From: Agrobacterium tumefaciens
GTDB taxonomy: Bacteria; Pseudomonadota; Alphaproteobacteria; Rhizobiales; Rhizobiaceae
DNA: 64,000 nucleotides
NCBI RefSeq assembly: GCF_005221385.1
Contig: NZ_CP039903.1
Span: 1,860,001 to 1,924,000 of the forward strand
Direction: 5' to 3'
Part shown: piece by piece, positions 1 to 11,327 of the stretch
Layout: each line of letters starts with the position of its first letter
Position numbering within the stretch: position 1 is the first letter of the stretch
The notes under the pieces: generated by a model
Seen by the model: only the letters and a program-made list of their open reading frames with translations
Databases searched by the model: none
What the model was told of the DNA's origin: nothing
Translations under genes and position numbers: made by a program

Positions 1-10
1 ACGCGCCGTG

Positions 11-40
11 ACTGGATGCCGGATCAAGTCCGGCATGACA
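11..40. repeat. Short palindromic intergenic repeat unit
   Basis: An 8-bp perfect inverted repeat (ATGCCGGA / TCCGGCAT, 16-23 and 29-36) with a 5-base loop lies just past the 3' end of the CreA-like gene. The form 'GGATGCCGGATCAAGTCCGGCATGACA' (two pieces, 14-40) resembles the single-hairpin repeats scattered through Rhizobiaceae intergenic DNA. It may also act as a 3' stabiliser or weak terminator. Only one copy of this exact type was seen in the window. Confidence 0.45.
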
Positions 41-57
41 GTTGAGGGTCGGCAACC

Positions 58-549
58 TCACGGCTTGCCTTTTTCCCACGTCACCTGCTGATTATAGAGC
101 GGCACCGTGGAAATCGCCATCTTGGCCGAACCGTCGGTCAGTTCCCGCGCATGTATCAGATAGATCAGCGTGTCATTGGCCTTGTCATAGACGCGGCTGA
201 CGACGAGCTTCTTCCAGACCAGCGACATGCCCTGCCGGAACACCTCTTCCCCGCCCTTGGAGAGATCGATATCGCCGATCTCCACCGGCCCCGTCTGGCT
301 GCAGGAAATGGCATTGTTGGAAGGGTCTTCGAACCAGTTGCCGTTCTTCAACCGATCAATGACACCACGCTCGAAATAGGTCACATGGCAGGTCACGCCC
401 TTGATCTTCGGATCGGCGATCGCCTCGATGACGATATCGTTGCCGATCCAGTCGACCCCGACCTCACCCACGACCTGCGAATGCGCCGCTGTCACCGGAA
501 GCAATGCCAGAAAGCCCGCAAACAACCCCGACAGAGTTTTCATCGTCAT
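58..549 (-). CDS. CreA family periplasmic protein of unknown function
   Basis: The product is 163 residues and resembles the CreA family (COG3045), small secreted proteins of unknown role. An N-terminal signal peptide (MTMKTLSGLFAGFLALLPVTAAHSQ) is followed by a mature domain with two cysteines (in GVTCHVTYF and NNAISCSQTG) that could form a disulphide. The frame stays open upstream to about 603, but the ATG at 549 has a GGAG eight bases ahead and places the signal peptide at the N-terminus, so I start there. It lies tail-on to the window edge and next to the exonuclease gene on the same strand. Family assignment is by overall sequence look; no biochemical function can be deduced. Confidence 0.8.
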   Translation of the reverse strand: MTMKTLSGLFAGFLALLPVTAAHSQVVGEVGVDWIGNDIVIEAIADPKIKGVTCHVTYFERGVIDRLKNGNWFEDPSNNAISCSQTGPVEIGDIDLSKGGEEVFRQGMSLVWKKLVVSRVYDKANDTLIYLIHARELTDGSAKMAISTVPLYNQQVTWEKGKP

Positions 550-595
550 CGCATTTTCTCCGTTACGCTGCTTCAAACATAGGTGGGCGACACCA

Positions 596-1225
596 TTAAG
601 CAACCCGGGCGACAGCGCGTTTTTTCATGCTGCAAGGCTGGTAGCCGGTGGATGTGAGGCGGCCGGCGACCATGCCGATCTTTTCCGGCAGATCGCGGAT
701 ATGGGCGACACGCAAGGCCTTCGCCGCCGCAATCGATGCGGCAGCACAGACAACCGCGTCTTCGGCGGCATTGTGGTGCACGAAACGCAGCTGGAGATGA
801 TGGGCAATCACATTCAGCTTGTGCGATTCCAGATGTGGCCAGACATGCCGCGCAATCTTGACGCTGCACAGGTAGGAAAGGTCCGGATAGGACTGCCGAT
901 ATTTGTCAAAGGAGGCCCGCATGACGCTGAAATCGAACGCGGCATTGTGGGCGATCATGGTGGCGCCATGGAAGTCGTCGATGAACTCTTCCATCACTTC
1001 AGGAAATTCCGGCGCGTCCTCGACATCATCAGGGCGAATTCCGTGCACGGCAATGTTGAAGGACGAAAACCGCATGTCCTTCGGGCGAATAAGACGTTCC
1101 TCGACACGAACGATATTACCGTCTTCTATCCATGCAAGCCCGACGGAGCAGGCACTGCCCCGCTCCTCATTGGCGGTCTCGAAATCGATGGCGATGGTTT
1201 TCAAGAGTGATTCCCGTTGTTTCAT
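596..1225 (-). CDS. 3'-5' exonuclease, DnaQ-like DEDDh superfamily
   Basis: A 209-residue single-domain exonuclease of the RNase T/DnaQ fold. The DEDDh residues are visible: D14 and E16 in IDFET, D98 in HNAAFDF, and H151 with D156 in HNAAED. Known members with this architecture trim 3' ends of DNA or RNA with two metal ions. The protein lacks the polymerase-binding tail of a replicative epsilon subunit, so it is more likely a stand-alone repair or RNA-processing enzyme. The last 25 residues carry no recognisable domain. It is transcribed in the same direction as the CreA-like gene downstream; the ATG choice is the first in frame and has no strong ribosome-binding site. Confidence 0.85.
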   Translation of the reverse strand: MKQRESLLKTIAIDFETANEERGSACSVGLAWIEDGNIVRVEERLIRPKDMRFSSFNIAVHGIRPDDVEDAPEFPEVMEEFIDDFHGATMIAHNAAFDFSVMRASFDKYRQSYPDLSYLCSVKIARHVWPHLESHKLNVIAHHLQLRFVHHNAAEDAVVCAAASIAAAKALRVAHIRDLPEKIGMVAGRLTSTGYQPCSMKKRAVARVA

Positions 1226-1247
1226 TCCGGCATAGACCGGATTGGCA

Positions 1248-2150
1248 TCAAAGAGAACCGGCCTCGGCTGAACGCGCTTGCGAAAGCATCCATTCGATGA
1301 GCGTCACCAGATCGGGATTATCAAGCATGCGTCGCGGATAAACCAGAAAATAGGCAAGCGTGCTAGCCATGTCTTTCCCGAAGGGGGCGATCAATGCACC
1401 TTCCGCAAGTTCGCGGGAAACCAGCGAACGGCGGGTCAACGCAATGCCGTGCCCGGCTTTCGCCGCATCCAGCGCGCCATTGCTGTCGATGAAGACCGTG
1501 CCGCCGGAGGCATCCACGTCTGACGCCCCCGCCGCCTCCAGCCAGCGCCGCCATTCATTGCGGTTCTCATCGTGCAGAAGCGGCACGGATTTCAGGTCGC
1601 TCGCCTCTTGAAGTGACCCATATTTTTCCAGGAACTGTGGGGAGCAGACCGGCAGGGTGCCGTCATCGATGAAACGGATACTCTCCAGCCCTTCATAACG
1701 GCCAAAACCGTGCCGCACCGCCAGATCGACATCGTCCCTTGAAAAATCCACCAGCCGGTTCGTCACGCTGATGCGGACATCCACATGCGGGTGCTGCTGC
1801 TGGAAGCCGGGCAATCTCGGCATCAGCCATTGCACGGCGAAAGTCGGCGTGCAGCTCAGCGTCAGAACGGTGATCTCGGAGCGAGCCGTCAGTTCCGCCG
1901 TCGCCTCGCGCATCATCCGGAAGGCGGTACGAAGCGCGCCGTAATAACGTTCCCCTTCACGCGTCAGCTGGATGCTGCGCGGCTTGCGGAAAAACAGCTG
2001 CACGCCAAGACGCGTTTCCAGCTCCCGGATTTGCAGGCTGACCGCGCCGGGTGTGACATTCAGCTCGTTGGAGGCGAGCGTGACACTGCGATACCGCGCC
2101 GCGGCTTCAAAGGCCTGCAAACCTTTCAGAGAAGGTAGTTCGGCTGCCAT
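1248..2150 (-). CDS. LysR-family transcriptional regulator, GcvA-like
   Basis: A 300-residue LysR-type regulator. The winged HTH occupies about residues 6-65 (LQAFEAAARYRSVTLASNEL, then VTPGAVSLQIRELE), followed by a linker helix and a periplasmic-binding-like effector domain from about 92 to 295. The closest recognisable subgroup is GcvA/AmpR-like, judged by the LPSLKGLQAFEAAARYRS start. It is divergent from the DMT exporter gene at 2348, with 197 bp between the starts, the usual geometry for a LysR regulator and its target. The effector is unknown; control of the exporter is inferred from layout only. Confidence 0.88.
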   Translation of the reverse strand: MAAELPSLKGLQAFEAAARYRSVTLASNELNVTPGAVSLQIRELETRLGVQLFFRKPRSIQLTREGERYYGALRTAFRMMREATAELTARSEITVLTLSCTPTFAVQWLMPRLPGFQQQHPHVDVRISVTNRLVDFSRDDVDLAVRHGFGRYEGLESIRFIDDGTLPVCSPQFLEKYGSLQEASDLKSVPLLHDENRNEWRRWLEAAGASDVDASGGTVFIDSNGALDAAKAGHGIALTRRSLVSRELAEGALIAPFGKDMASTLAYFLVYPRRMLDNPDLVTLIEWMLSQARSAEAGSL

Positions 2151-2178
2151 GATTTAGCTCATCTCAATTATCGTGCGA

Positions 2179-2191
2179 GAAACAATCGTTT
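2179..2191. promoter_or_regulatory. Palindrome GAAAC-AAT-CGTTT in the LysR/DMT divergent region
   Basis: A 13-base near-palindrome sits 29 bp upstream of the LysR start. Its core is identical to the putative TetR operator at 63108-63123 on the other side of the window. It could be a regulator site for this divergent promoter pair; nothing in the sequence proves it. Confidence 0.3.
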
Positions 2192-2347
2192 GAAGATACC
2201 ATAAAACAGGGAGTAAATAGGCATAACAAGACATGAGACGCCGTGAAAACACACATTGTCGGCTTGAGCTGAACTCAACCGATATCGGGTGGATGGCGGT
2301 GATCCCGTCTGCGATCATGTCAATGCTCATGCTTTTGGGAGACGAAA

Positions 2348-3274
2348 ATGGCGATACAGAAACAGATGGATGCCCGCGAATGGGCGATGCTCGTCGCGCT
2401 TTCGCTCCTGTGGGGCGGATCCTTCTTTTTCATCGGCGTCGCGGTCAAGGAACTGCCGCCCGTCACCATCGTCACGCTGCGCGTCAGCCTCGCGGCAATC
2501 GCGCTTCTCATCGTCTGCCGCATCATGGGCCTTCGCCTGCCGCGAGAATGGGCGGTGTGGCGCGCCTTTTTCGGCATGGGCCTGCTCAACAACATCATTC
2601 CCTTTTGCCTGATCGTCTGGGGCCAGACCCAGATTGCCAGCGGGCTTGCTTCGATCCTCAATGCCACCACGCCGCTCTTCACCGTCATCGTCGCCCACTT
2701 CCTCACCGCCGACGAGAAGATGACCGGCAACAAGCTCGCCGGCGTGCTGATCGGCTTTGCCGGGGTGGCGACCATGATCGGCCCGGCAGCCTTCGGCGGA
2801 TCATCCGGCCTCTGGGGCCAGATCGCCATTCTCGGCGCGGCCATCTCCTATTCCTTCGCGGGCATATTCGGCCGCCGTTTCAAGGCCATGGGCGTGCCGC
2901 CGCTGATGACCGCCACCGGCCAGATATCCTCTTCGACGCTGATGCTGATCCCAGTCGCTCTTCTCGTCGACAAGCCGTGGACGCTCGCCATGCCAAGCCT
3001 CGGCACCTGGGGCGCGCTTATCGGCATCGCCCTGCTGTCGACAGCGCTCGCCTATCTCATCTTCTTCCGCATTCTTGCCAGCGCCGGCGCCACCAATCTC
3101 GCCCTCGTTACTTTCCTCATTCCCGTCAGCGCCATCCTGCTCGGCTCACTGCTTCTCGGCGAGCAACTGGAAATGAAGCATTTCGCCGGCATGGCGATGA
3201 TCGCTGCCGGGCTGGCCGCGATCGATGGCAGATTGCTTTCCAGATTGCGCCAGCCTCGCCAACGGCTGCAATGA
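2348..3274 (+). CDS. DMT superfamily (EamA) inner-membrane exporter
   Basis: A 308-residue integral membrane protein with two EamA repeats (about residues 13-145 and 157-290) and about ten hydrophobic segments, typical of drug/metabolite exporters. The N-terminal repeat carries the characteristic LLWGGSFFFIGVAVKELPP signature. The ATG at 2348 has GGGAG eleven bases upstream; the longer frames that begin near 2233 overlap the divergent promoter and are rejected. Substrate is not predictable: family members export amino acids, purines or amphipathic metabolites. It is paired head-to-head with the LysR regulator. Confidence 0.88.
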   Translation: MAIQKQMDAREWAMLVALSLLWGGSFFFIGVAVKELPPVTIVTLRVSLAAIALLIVCRIMGLRLPREWAVWRAFFGMGLLNNIIPFCLIVWGQTQIASGLASILNATTPLFTVIVAHFLTADEKMTGNKLAGVLIGFAGVATMIGPAAFGGSSGLWGQIAILGAAISYSFAGIFGRRFKAMGVPPLMTATGQISSSTLMLIPVALLVDKPWTLAMPSLGTWGALIGIALLSTALAYLIFFRILASAGATNLALVTFLIPVSAILLGSLLLGEQLEMKHFAGMAMIAAGLAAIDGRLLSRLRQPRQRLQ

Positions 3275-3500
3275 GGGCGGGAAGATCGGGCCGGCCTGCA
3301 AGAGAGCTGCCTCATCCTTTCCTCTCACCCCGGTATTTTTCGGGAGTGAACCCTGCCGTGCCGCCTTGACGCCCAGTGGCTCCTCTGGCCTTATGCAACC
3401 ATGACCGGCTTTGCTACCCACATGCATCTCACCGTGACCATTCGCCCCGCAGGGCGCGTGGCGGTGTCAGTGCGTTAGTCAGCTGGTCATCCGTCCACCA

Positions 3501-3521
3501 CCCTGCCGCATATTGGCAGGG
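3501..3521. other. Hairpin in the leader of the GNAT gene
   Basis: CCCTGCC and GGCAGGG (7 bp, 7-base loop) form a stable hairpin about 50 bases ahead of the GNAT start. It is followed by only three T residues, so it is a weak terminator or a leader structure. The rest of the 295-bp gap 3275-3569 shows nothing I can name. Confidence 0.35.
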
Positions 3522-3569
3522 TTTGGTGTTCCCGCTCTGCCTCGGCCGAAATATCCAAGGAGAGCAGAC

Positions 3570-4106
3570 ATGCCGGAATGCGAGATACCCTCACCCCTTG
3601 ACCCTGATGCGCGCTGGCCCGAAGGCCTGTGCATTCGCGCCCGCGCCCCGGCAGATGCGCCGGGGATAACAGCACTGCACAACATGGCCGGATTTCGCCA
3701 CGGAACGCTGCGCTGGCCGCATCAAAATCCGGAAGATATTCGCAAGGGCATCGAAACCCAGTCAACCAACAGCTTTGCGCTGATCGCCATTCTCGACGGC
3801 AAGATCGTCGGTGATATCGGCTTGACGCGCCACACCAACCGCCGGGCACATGCGGGCAGCATCGGCATGGGTGTTCATGATGCCTATAAGGGACGGGGAA
3901 TTGGCAGCGCCATGATCGGCGAAATCCTCGCCATTGCAGATCGCTGGCTGGACCTGAAACGGATCGAACTGACCGTTTTTACCGACAATGAAGCGGCGCT
4001 GGCGCTTTATCGCAAATTCGGCTTCGAGGTCGAGGGCCACCTGAAATCTTTCGCCTTCCGCGACGGCGAATATATCGATGCCTATTGCATGGCGCGTCTG
4101 CGGTAG
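3570..4106 (+). CDS. GNAT-family N-acetyltransferase
   Basis: A 178-residue acetyl-CoA-dependent N-acetyltransferase. Motif A, which binds the pyrophosphate of CoA, is GMGVHDAYKGRGIGSAMI (about residues 99-116), and the C-terminal ALALYRKFGFEVEG is the usual motif B region. The start at 3570 is set by AAGGAGAG 6-8 bases upstream. The substrate cannot be named; close-looking relatives are YncA/PhnO-type amino-acid or antibiotic acetylases. Its stop lies four bases from the stop of the convergent kinase gene, so any transcription terminator must be inside one of the coding regions. Confidence 0.85.
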   Translation: MPECEIPSPLDPDARWPEGLCIRARAPADAPGITALHNMAGFRHGTLRWPHQNPEDIRKGIETQSTNSFALIAILDGKIVGDIGLTRHTNRRAHAGSIGMGVHDAYKGRGIGSAMIGEILAIADRWLDLKRIELTVFTDNEAALALYRKFGFEVEGHLKSFAFRDGEYIDAYCMARLR

Positions 4107-4110
4107 TGGT

Positions 4111-5007
4111 TCAGACGGCCAAGGAATGATCTTCAAATATTTCCCGAATGGTCCGCCGTGACCATTCGGCCATTTTTTCGTTCCGCCCGCGCTCGGCATC
4201 CAGCACGATCAGCGCCTTCCACAGTGCCCAGCCGCGCCCTCGCCGCCATGTAGCCCCATCCAGATTCAGCGCCCGGCGAAAAACAGCCCGACTTTCCGCA
4301 TCAAGCACATTCCACGCGAGAATGAGATCGGACGACGGATCGCCGATGCCGGAACTGCCGAAATCAATGACGGCCGACAGGCGCCCGTCCTGCACCAGCA
4401 GATTGCCCTCGGCAATGTCGCCATGCACCCACACGCCCTGCCCTTGCCAGCGGCTGGAAAGGGCAAGCCGCCATATCTCCATGGCCATTGCCTGATCCAC
4501 CTCATCGGCAAGCCGCTCCGCCGAAGCCCTTGCCTCCCCGTCATAGACCGCAAGCGATCCGCCGCGATGGAAATTATGTGCGCCCGCAGGTGGGCCATCC
4601 GAAGCATTGATGGAATGCAGGGCTTTCAAAAACGCCGCAACATCACTGGCGATGGCCGAAAGATCGATACTGTCGAGCTGGAGGGCGAGAGGTTCACCCT
4701 TTAGCCAGCGATAAATGGACCAGCAGAACGGATAATCCTCGCCCGGCTGTCCAAGCGCTAACGGTGCTGGAATCGGAACAGGCAGAAGGGGCGCAAGGGC
4801 CGGCAACCACCGATGTTCCTTCTCCACCTGCGCCACATAGCGCTCAGCACTTGGCATGCGGATCAGCATGTCGTCGCCAAGGCGGAAGCTGCGATTGTCC
4901 CAGCCGCTTGGTTCCACCGGCCGAACATCGAGCGCCGCCCATTGGGGAAACTGGCGGGCAATCAGCGTGCGAACCTGCTGGGTGGTGACGACAATGCGGT
5001 CATCCAT
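4111..5007 (-). CDS. Aminoglycoside phosphotransferase (APH) family kinase
   Basis: A 298-residue protein-kinase-fold small-molecule kinase. The catalytic loop HGDIAEGN (195-202) supplies the base D197 and N202, and the metal-binding IDFG lies at 214-217. The N-terminal lobe carries the nucleotide-binding strand pair. Known relatives phosphorylate aminoglycosides, macrolides (Mph) or sugars and choline; chromosomal Rhizobiaceae members are mostly uncharacterised, so resistance should not be assumed. The ATG at 5007 is the first in frame. It converges with the GNAT gene and is followed on the same strand only by that convergent junction. Confidence 0.82.
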   Translation of the reverse strand: MDDRIVVTTQQVRTLIARQFPQWAALDVRPVEPSGWDNRSFRLGDDMLIRMPSAERYVAQVEKEHRWLPALAPLLPVPIPAPLALGQPGEDYPFCWSIYRWLKGEPLALQLDSIDLSAIASDVAAFLKALHSINASDGPPAGAHNFHRGGSLAVYDGEARASAERLADEVDQAMAMEIWRLALSSRWQGQGVWVHGDIAEGNLLVQDGRLSAVIDFGSSGIGDPSSDLILAWNVLDAESRAVFRRALNLDGATWRRGRGWALWKALIVLDAERGRNEKMAEWSRRTIREIFEDHSLAV

Positions 5008-5071
5008 GATGCGTTCCCCGTTTCAGGCGCAAACCTCTAGCGGTGCAGGACAACACGGCAATGACGGCATA

Positions 5072-7264
<2,193 letters not shown>

Positions 7265-7360
7265 TTACCGAACGCTTTTAGCCGAAATAACAAACATTAA
7301 AAACAGTTTTGCCGTTGGACTCACAAGCCGAATCCGCTCGCGCAACTCTATCGGCAGCAG

Positions 7361-9034
7361 TCAGTCCTTGGCTGCCAGCAGACGGGCCGCCGCAGCCCTC
7401 GCCTCATCCGTTACCGACGCGCCGGCAAGCATGCGGGCAATCTCTTCGGTGCGGTGTTTCGGCTCCATGGTAGCGACGCGGGTGGCGATGCGCTCGCTGC
7501 CATCGCCGGATGGGCCCTTGGAAATGAGAAGATGGGTCGCCGCCCGCGCCGCCACCTGCGGCGCATGGGTAACGGACAGGACCTGCACGGTCTTCGACAA
7601 GCGACGTAACCGCTGGCCGATAGCGTCCGCCACAGCACCACCAACACCCGTATCGATTTCATCGAACACCAGAGTCGGTGCCGAACCGCGATCCGCCAGC
7701 GCCACTTTCAGCGCCAACAGGAAGCGGGACAATTCGCCGCCCGAGGCGACTTTCATGATCGGCCCCGGCCGTGTGCCCGGATTGGTCTGAACGTGGAATT
7801 CCACCGTGTCGATGCCGTCGGCCGTCGCCTGCTCGGTATCGGAGGTTACCTCAACGGTGAACCGCGCCCGCTCCAGCTTCAGCGCCGGAAGCTCGGCCAT
7901 GACAGCACCGGAAAGTGCATCCGCCGCATGGCGGCGTTTGTCGGAAAGTGACTGGGCAGCACGGTCAAAATCAGCTTTGACGACGCCGAGATTGGCCTCC
8001 AGCTTGCCAAGCTTTTCTTCACCGGCATCGAGATCAGCGAGATCAGCCACCATTTTTTCGGCAAGAGCCGGCAGGTCAGGCACCGCGACATTATATTTAC
8101 GGCCGGCGGCGCGCAGCGCGAACAGTCGCTCCTCCACCCGCTCCAGCTCACGCGGATCAAACTCGGTGCGGCGCAACGCCGCCTCCACTTCCATCTGCGC
8201 ATTGGAAAGGTTGTCAAGCGCGGCATCCAGCAATTGCACGGTGTCTTCCAGCAATCCCGGCGCTTCATGGCTCTTGCGCTCGAGCCGACGCATCATGGAT
8301 GCTATGACAGGCACGGGCGAAGCATTGCCGTTCAGAAACTCGCTGGCTTCAGCGATATCGCCGGCGATGCGTTCGGATTTCTGCATCACAGCACGGCGCT
8401 CGGCCAGTTCGTCCTCTTCGCCGTCACGCGGCGAAAGTGTCTCCAGCTCCTCGACGGAAGAGCGCAGATAATCCGCCTCGCGGGCTGCTGCCTCCACCTT
8501 GGCGCGGTGGGTCTTCAGGGCACGCTCGGCGTCTTTCCAGGTGCGGTAGAAACCCTGAACGGCGCGGGCCTCATCGGTAAGCCCGGCAAAGGCGTCCAGC
8601 AGCGTGCGGTGGGCATCGGTATCAACAAGGGCGCGGTCATCATGCTGGCCGTGAATTTCCACCAGCAATTGCCCGAGCTGGCGCATCATCTGCACGCTGA
8701 TGGCCTGATCGTTGATATAGGCCTTGGTCCTGCCATCGGCGGATTGCACCCGGCGGAAAATCAGATCGCCATCGTCATCGAGACCGTTTTCGCGCAGCAG
8801 CAGCCTTGTCGGATGATTGTTCGGCACTTCGAAAGCGGCGGTAACCTGCCCCTTCTCTTCGCCGTGGCGCACCAGGCCACCATCACCCCGGCCACCCAGC
8901 GCAAGGGAGAGACTGTCGAGCAGAATGGACTTGCCCGCGCCCGTCTCACCCGTCAACACCGAAAGGCCCGCCTCAAAACCGAGGTCGAGCCTTTCAATCA
9001 GGACGATATCGCGAATCGAGAGCTGGACCAGCAT
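7361..9034 (-). CDS. recN: DNA repair protein RecN
   Basis: A 557-residue SMC-like ATPase that acts early in recombinational repair of double-strand breaks. Walker A is GETGAGKS (29-36); the ABC signature and Walker B (LVFDEIDTGVGG, about 470) are near the C-terminus, with coiled-coil arms between about 150 and 380, the expected layout. Fifteen bases separate it from the bamD stop, and ligA follows, the order usual for Rhizobiales. I see no LexA-type site directly upstream, which fits a gene internal to an operon. Confidence 0.96.
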   Translation of the reverse strand: MLVQLSIRDIVLIERLDLGFEAGLSVLTGETGAGKSILLDSLSLALGGRGDGGLVRHGEEKGQVTAAFEVPNNHPTRLLLRENGLDDDGDLIFRRVQSADGRTKAYINDQAISVQMMRQLGQLLVEIHGQHDDRALVDTDAHRTLLDAFAGLTDEARAVQGFYRTWKDAERALKTHRAKVEAAAREADYLRSSVEELETLSPRDGEEDELAERRAVMQKSERIAGDIAEASEFLNGNASPVPVIASMMRRLERKSHEAPGLLEDTVQLLDAALDNLSNAQMEVEAALRRTEFDPRELERVEERLFALRAAGRKYNVAVPDLPALAEKMVADLADLDAGEEKLGKLEANLGVVKADFDRAAQSLSDKRRHAADALSGAVMAELPALKLERARFTVEVTSDTEQATADGIDTVEFHVQTNPGTRPGPIMKVASGGELSRFLLALKVALADRGSAPTLVFDEIDTGVGGAVADAIGQRLRRLSKTVQVLSVTHAPQVAARAATHLLISKGPSGDGSERIATRVATMEPKHRTEEIARMLAGASVTDEARAAAARLLAAKD

Positions 9035-9049
9035 GGCCTATGCCCCGTC

Positions 9050-9916
9050 TCAGGCGCCGATAAGCTTCTTGCCGGCGCGCGAAATCCAGGACCCCTTGTT
9101 TTCACGCGGCTCCAGCCCCTGACCCTTCAGCAGCTTGTAGGAGTCCGCATACCATTGGCTGTCGGGATAGTTGTTGCCGAGAACGGCGGCCGCAGTCTGC
9201 GCCTCGTCGGCAAGACCCATCGCATAATAGGCCTCCGTCAGACGCGCCAGCGCTTCCTCGATCTGGTTGGTGTTCTGGTACTGCTCGACGACGATTCGGA
9301 AACGCGAAACGGCAGCGAGATATTCCTTGCGCTCAAGGTAATAACGACCGACCTGCATTTCGCGGCCGGCGAGTTGGTCGCGGGCGAAACGGATCTTGGC
9401 CTGCGCATCGGCGACATATTCCGAATCGGGATAGTCGTTGACCACCTTGTTCATCGCCTCGACAGTGCGCTGGGCTGCGCGCTGGTCCTGCGTCACGTCG
9501 GAAATCTGCTTCGAATAGGCAAGGCCGATCATGTACTGAACGTAAGCGGCATCCTTGGAACGCGGATATTGCCGCAGGAAGCGGCTGCCGTTGGTGATGG
9601 CCACATCATTCTTGTTTGTGCGCGTCGCAATGAAGGTCTGCATCACAAGCGCCTTCTGGCCCCATTCGGTGAATGGATATTGCTTGTCGATCGCCTCGAA
9701 CTTGCGTGAGGCTTCCGTCATGTTGCCGGCGTTCATGTTGGCAAGCCCCTGCTTGTACAGAACATCAGGCGGATCGGATTCAAAACCGAGCTTGGTAATG
9801 TCGATATCCGGATCGGACTGGCAGGCCGTGACGGCGACACTTGCACCGACCAACAACAACGAAACGGCGATCCCCCGCATCGTACCCTTCATCGCACCAG
9901 ACCCTACATGCTTCAT
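9050..9916 (-). CDS. bamD: Outer membrane assembly lipoprotein BamD (ComL)
   Basis: A 288-residue lipoprotein of the BAM complex, which folds beta-barrel proteins into the outer membrane. A signal peptide ends in the lipobox VTAC (about residues 28-31), and the mature part is built of TPR-like helical repeats (PPDVLYKQGLANMNAGNM, then KALVMQTFIATRTNKND and others). The frame is open to 10042, but the ATG at 9916 or the one eight codons on (9892) puts the signal peptide at the start; I use 9916. It heads the bamD-recN-ligA run and is separated from lpxC by that gene's terminator. Confidence 0.93.
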   Translation of the reverse strand: MKHVGSGAMKGTMRGIAVSLLLVGASVAVTACQSDPDIDITKLGFESDPPDVLYKQGLANMNAGNMTEASRKFEAIDKQYPFTEWGQKALVMQTFIATRTNKNDVAITNGSRFLRQYPRSKDAAYVQYMIGLAYSKQISDVTQDQRAAQRTVEAMNKVVNDYPDSEYVADAQAKIRFARDQLAGREMQVGRYYLERKEYLAAVSRFRIVVEQYQNTNQIEEALARLTEAYYAMGLADEAQTAAAVLGNNYPDSQWYADSYKLLKGQGLEPRENKGSWISRAGKKLIGA

Positions 9917-10093
9917 TCGACAGTTCCCACTTCCCGCGCAAATACATAAGCATCGGCTTTGCACTGGCGTTTCTAGCCATAAAAGCATCCGCAGGGCAAC
10001 GCAATGATGACGCATTAACGCATTTTTATGGCATCCGCGCACGCAATCGCATGAATATCAGGCGATATGACGAAACATCTTGCCCTGCATCAT

Positions 10094-10124
10094 AAAAAAG
10101 CCGCCCCCAAGGGAGCGGCCTTTT
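10094..10124 (-). terminator. Rho-independent terminator after lpxC
   Basis: GCCGC-CCCC-AA-GGGA-GCGGC with flanking A and T runs on both sides lies 28-58 bp past the lpxC stop. Read on the minus strand it ends in TTTTTT, as expected for lpxC. Confidence 0.8.
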
Positions 10125-10151
10125 CTGTCAATCGATAGCTTGCGAACAAAC

Positions 10152-11111
10152 TTAAGCAGACCAGGGCGCAAATTCCGGCATGTTGACCGGTACGAATTCG
10201 CGGGCGCGCACCATCTGGTTGCGGGCAGCCGGTGCCTCGACGATCTCGTAAGCCGTGCGGTCGCTCAGCAGCGCCTTCAGCGCATTGGCATTGACCTTGT
10301 GGCCACCGCGATAGGAGCGATAACAGCCGATGAACTGCGCGCCGGCAAGCGCCAGGTCGCCCACGGCGTCCAGCGTCTTGTGACGGACGAATTCGTCCTT
10401 GGCGTAACGCAGGCCTTCCATGTTGATGACGCTGTTGTCGTCGGAGATGACGACCGAATTCTCAAGCGAGGAGCCGAGCGCGTAACCGGCAGCCCACAGG
10501 CGCTCCACGTCACGCATGAAACCGAAGGTACGGGCGCGCGACAATTCATTCTTGAAGGTTTCAGCCGTCAGGTCGCCCTTCCAGGACTGCTTGCCGATCA
10601 GCGGCGTGTCGAAATCGATGTCGACCTCAAAGCGTGTGCCGTCATAGGGACGGAATTCCGCCCAGGACGCGCCCGAGTCGATGCGCACCGGCTTGGTGAC
10701 GCGAATATAACGGCGCTTCGCACCGAGGGTCTTGATGCCGACCGATTCGATGGCTTCGATGAAAGGAGCAGAGCTGCCATCCATGATCGGCGCTTCCGGA
10801 CCGTCAACCTCAACGACGAGATTGTCGAGGCCCATGGCGTAGATGGCGGCCATGACGTGCTCGATCGTCGCCACTGACTGGGACAGCGAACGGCCGAGCA
10901 CGGTGCACAGGTCGGTATTGCCGACATTGGCCGAAACCGCCTTCAACTCGGTGACATTGCCATTGTCATGAAGGCGATGGAATACGATGCCCGTCCCAGC
11001 TTCTGCGGGCTGGAACGTCATAGAGACCGGATTGCCGGAATGCACGCCAATGCCTTTAAGCTGAACAGCATTTGCGATAGTTGTCTGAAATCCGAGCAGT
11101 CCGATAGTCAT
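10152..11111 (-). CDS. lpxC: UDP-3-O-acyl-N-acetylglucosamine deacetylase LpxC
   Basis: A 319-residue zinc deacetylase, the committed step of lipid A synthesis in the cytoplasm. Zinc ligands H85 (TIEHVMAA), H244 and D248 (RHKTLD) and the catalytic H271 (GGHKVNAN) are all present. An in-frame extension to 11162 exists, but MTIGLLGFQTTI at 11111 matches where the family begins and has AAGG upstream. It is monocistronic here, between its own terminator and the ftsZ terminator, and close to the dcw genes as in many proteobacteria. Confidence 0.96.
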   Translation of the reverse strand: MTIGLLGFQTTIANAVQLKGIGVHSGNPVSMTFQPAEAGTGIVFHRLHDNGNVTELKAVSANVGNTDLCTVLGRSLSQSVATIEHVMAAIYAMGLDNLVVEVDGPEAPIMDGSSAPFIEAIESVGIKTLGAKRRYIRVTKPVRIDSGASWAEFRPYDGTRFEVDIDFDTPLIGKQSWKGDLTAETFKNELSRARTFGFMRDVERLWAAGYALGSSLENSVVISDDNSVINMEGLRYAKDEFVRHKTLDAVGDLALAGAQFIGCYRSYRGGHKVNANALKALLSDRTAYEIVEAPAARNQMVRAREFVPVNMPEFAPWSA

Positions 11112-11327
11112 GCGTATATGCCTTGTTTTGCAAACCGCGCCGTTTGGTGAAGCGCCGTTCAAGTTTTAAAGCCGGTTTTGGCGACCGGCCAAGTCCGTAT
11201 TTTCCTTTACCCAGCCTCATACATACGCACATGTAGGTGCCACGACAAATCACTGTTCGTTTCGGATTGTTACACGCCTAAACCATTGAAAACGAAAATT
11301 AATTTAGTGTTAATCACGCAAAATAAA

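Noticed and set aside
4111-5007. Reading the APH-family kinase as an aminoglycoside-resistance gene
   Set aside because: Only fold-level motifs are visible; the family includes many housekeeping small-molecule kinases, and there is no mobile element nearby.
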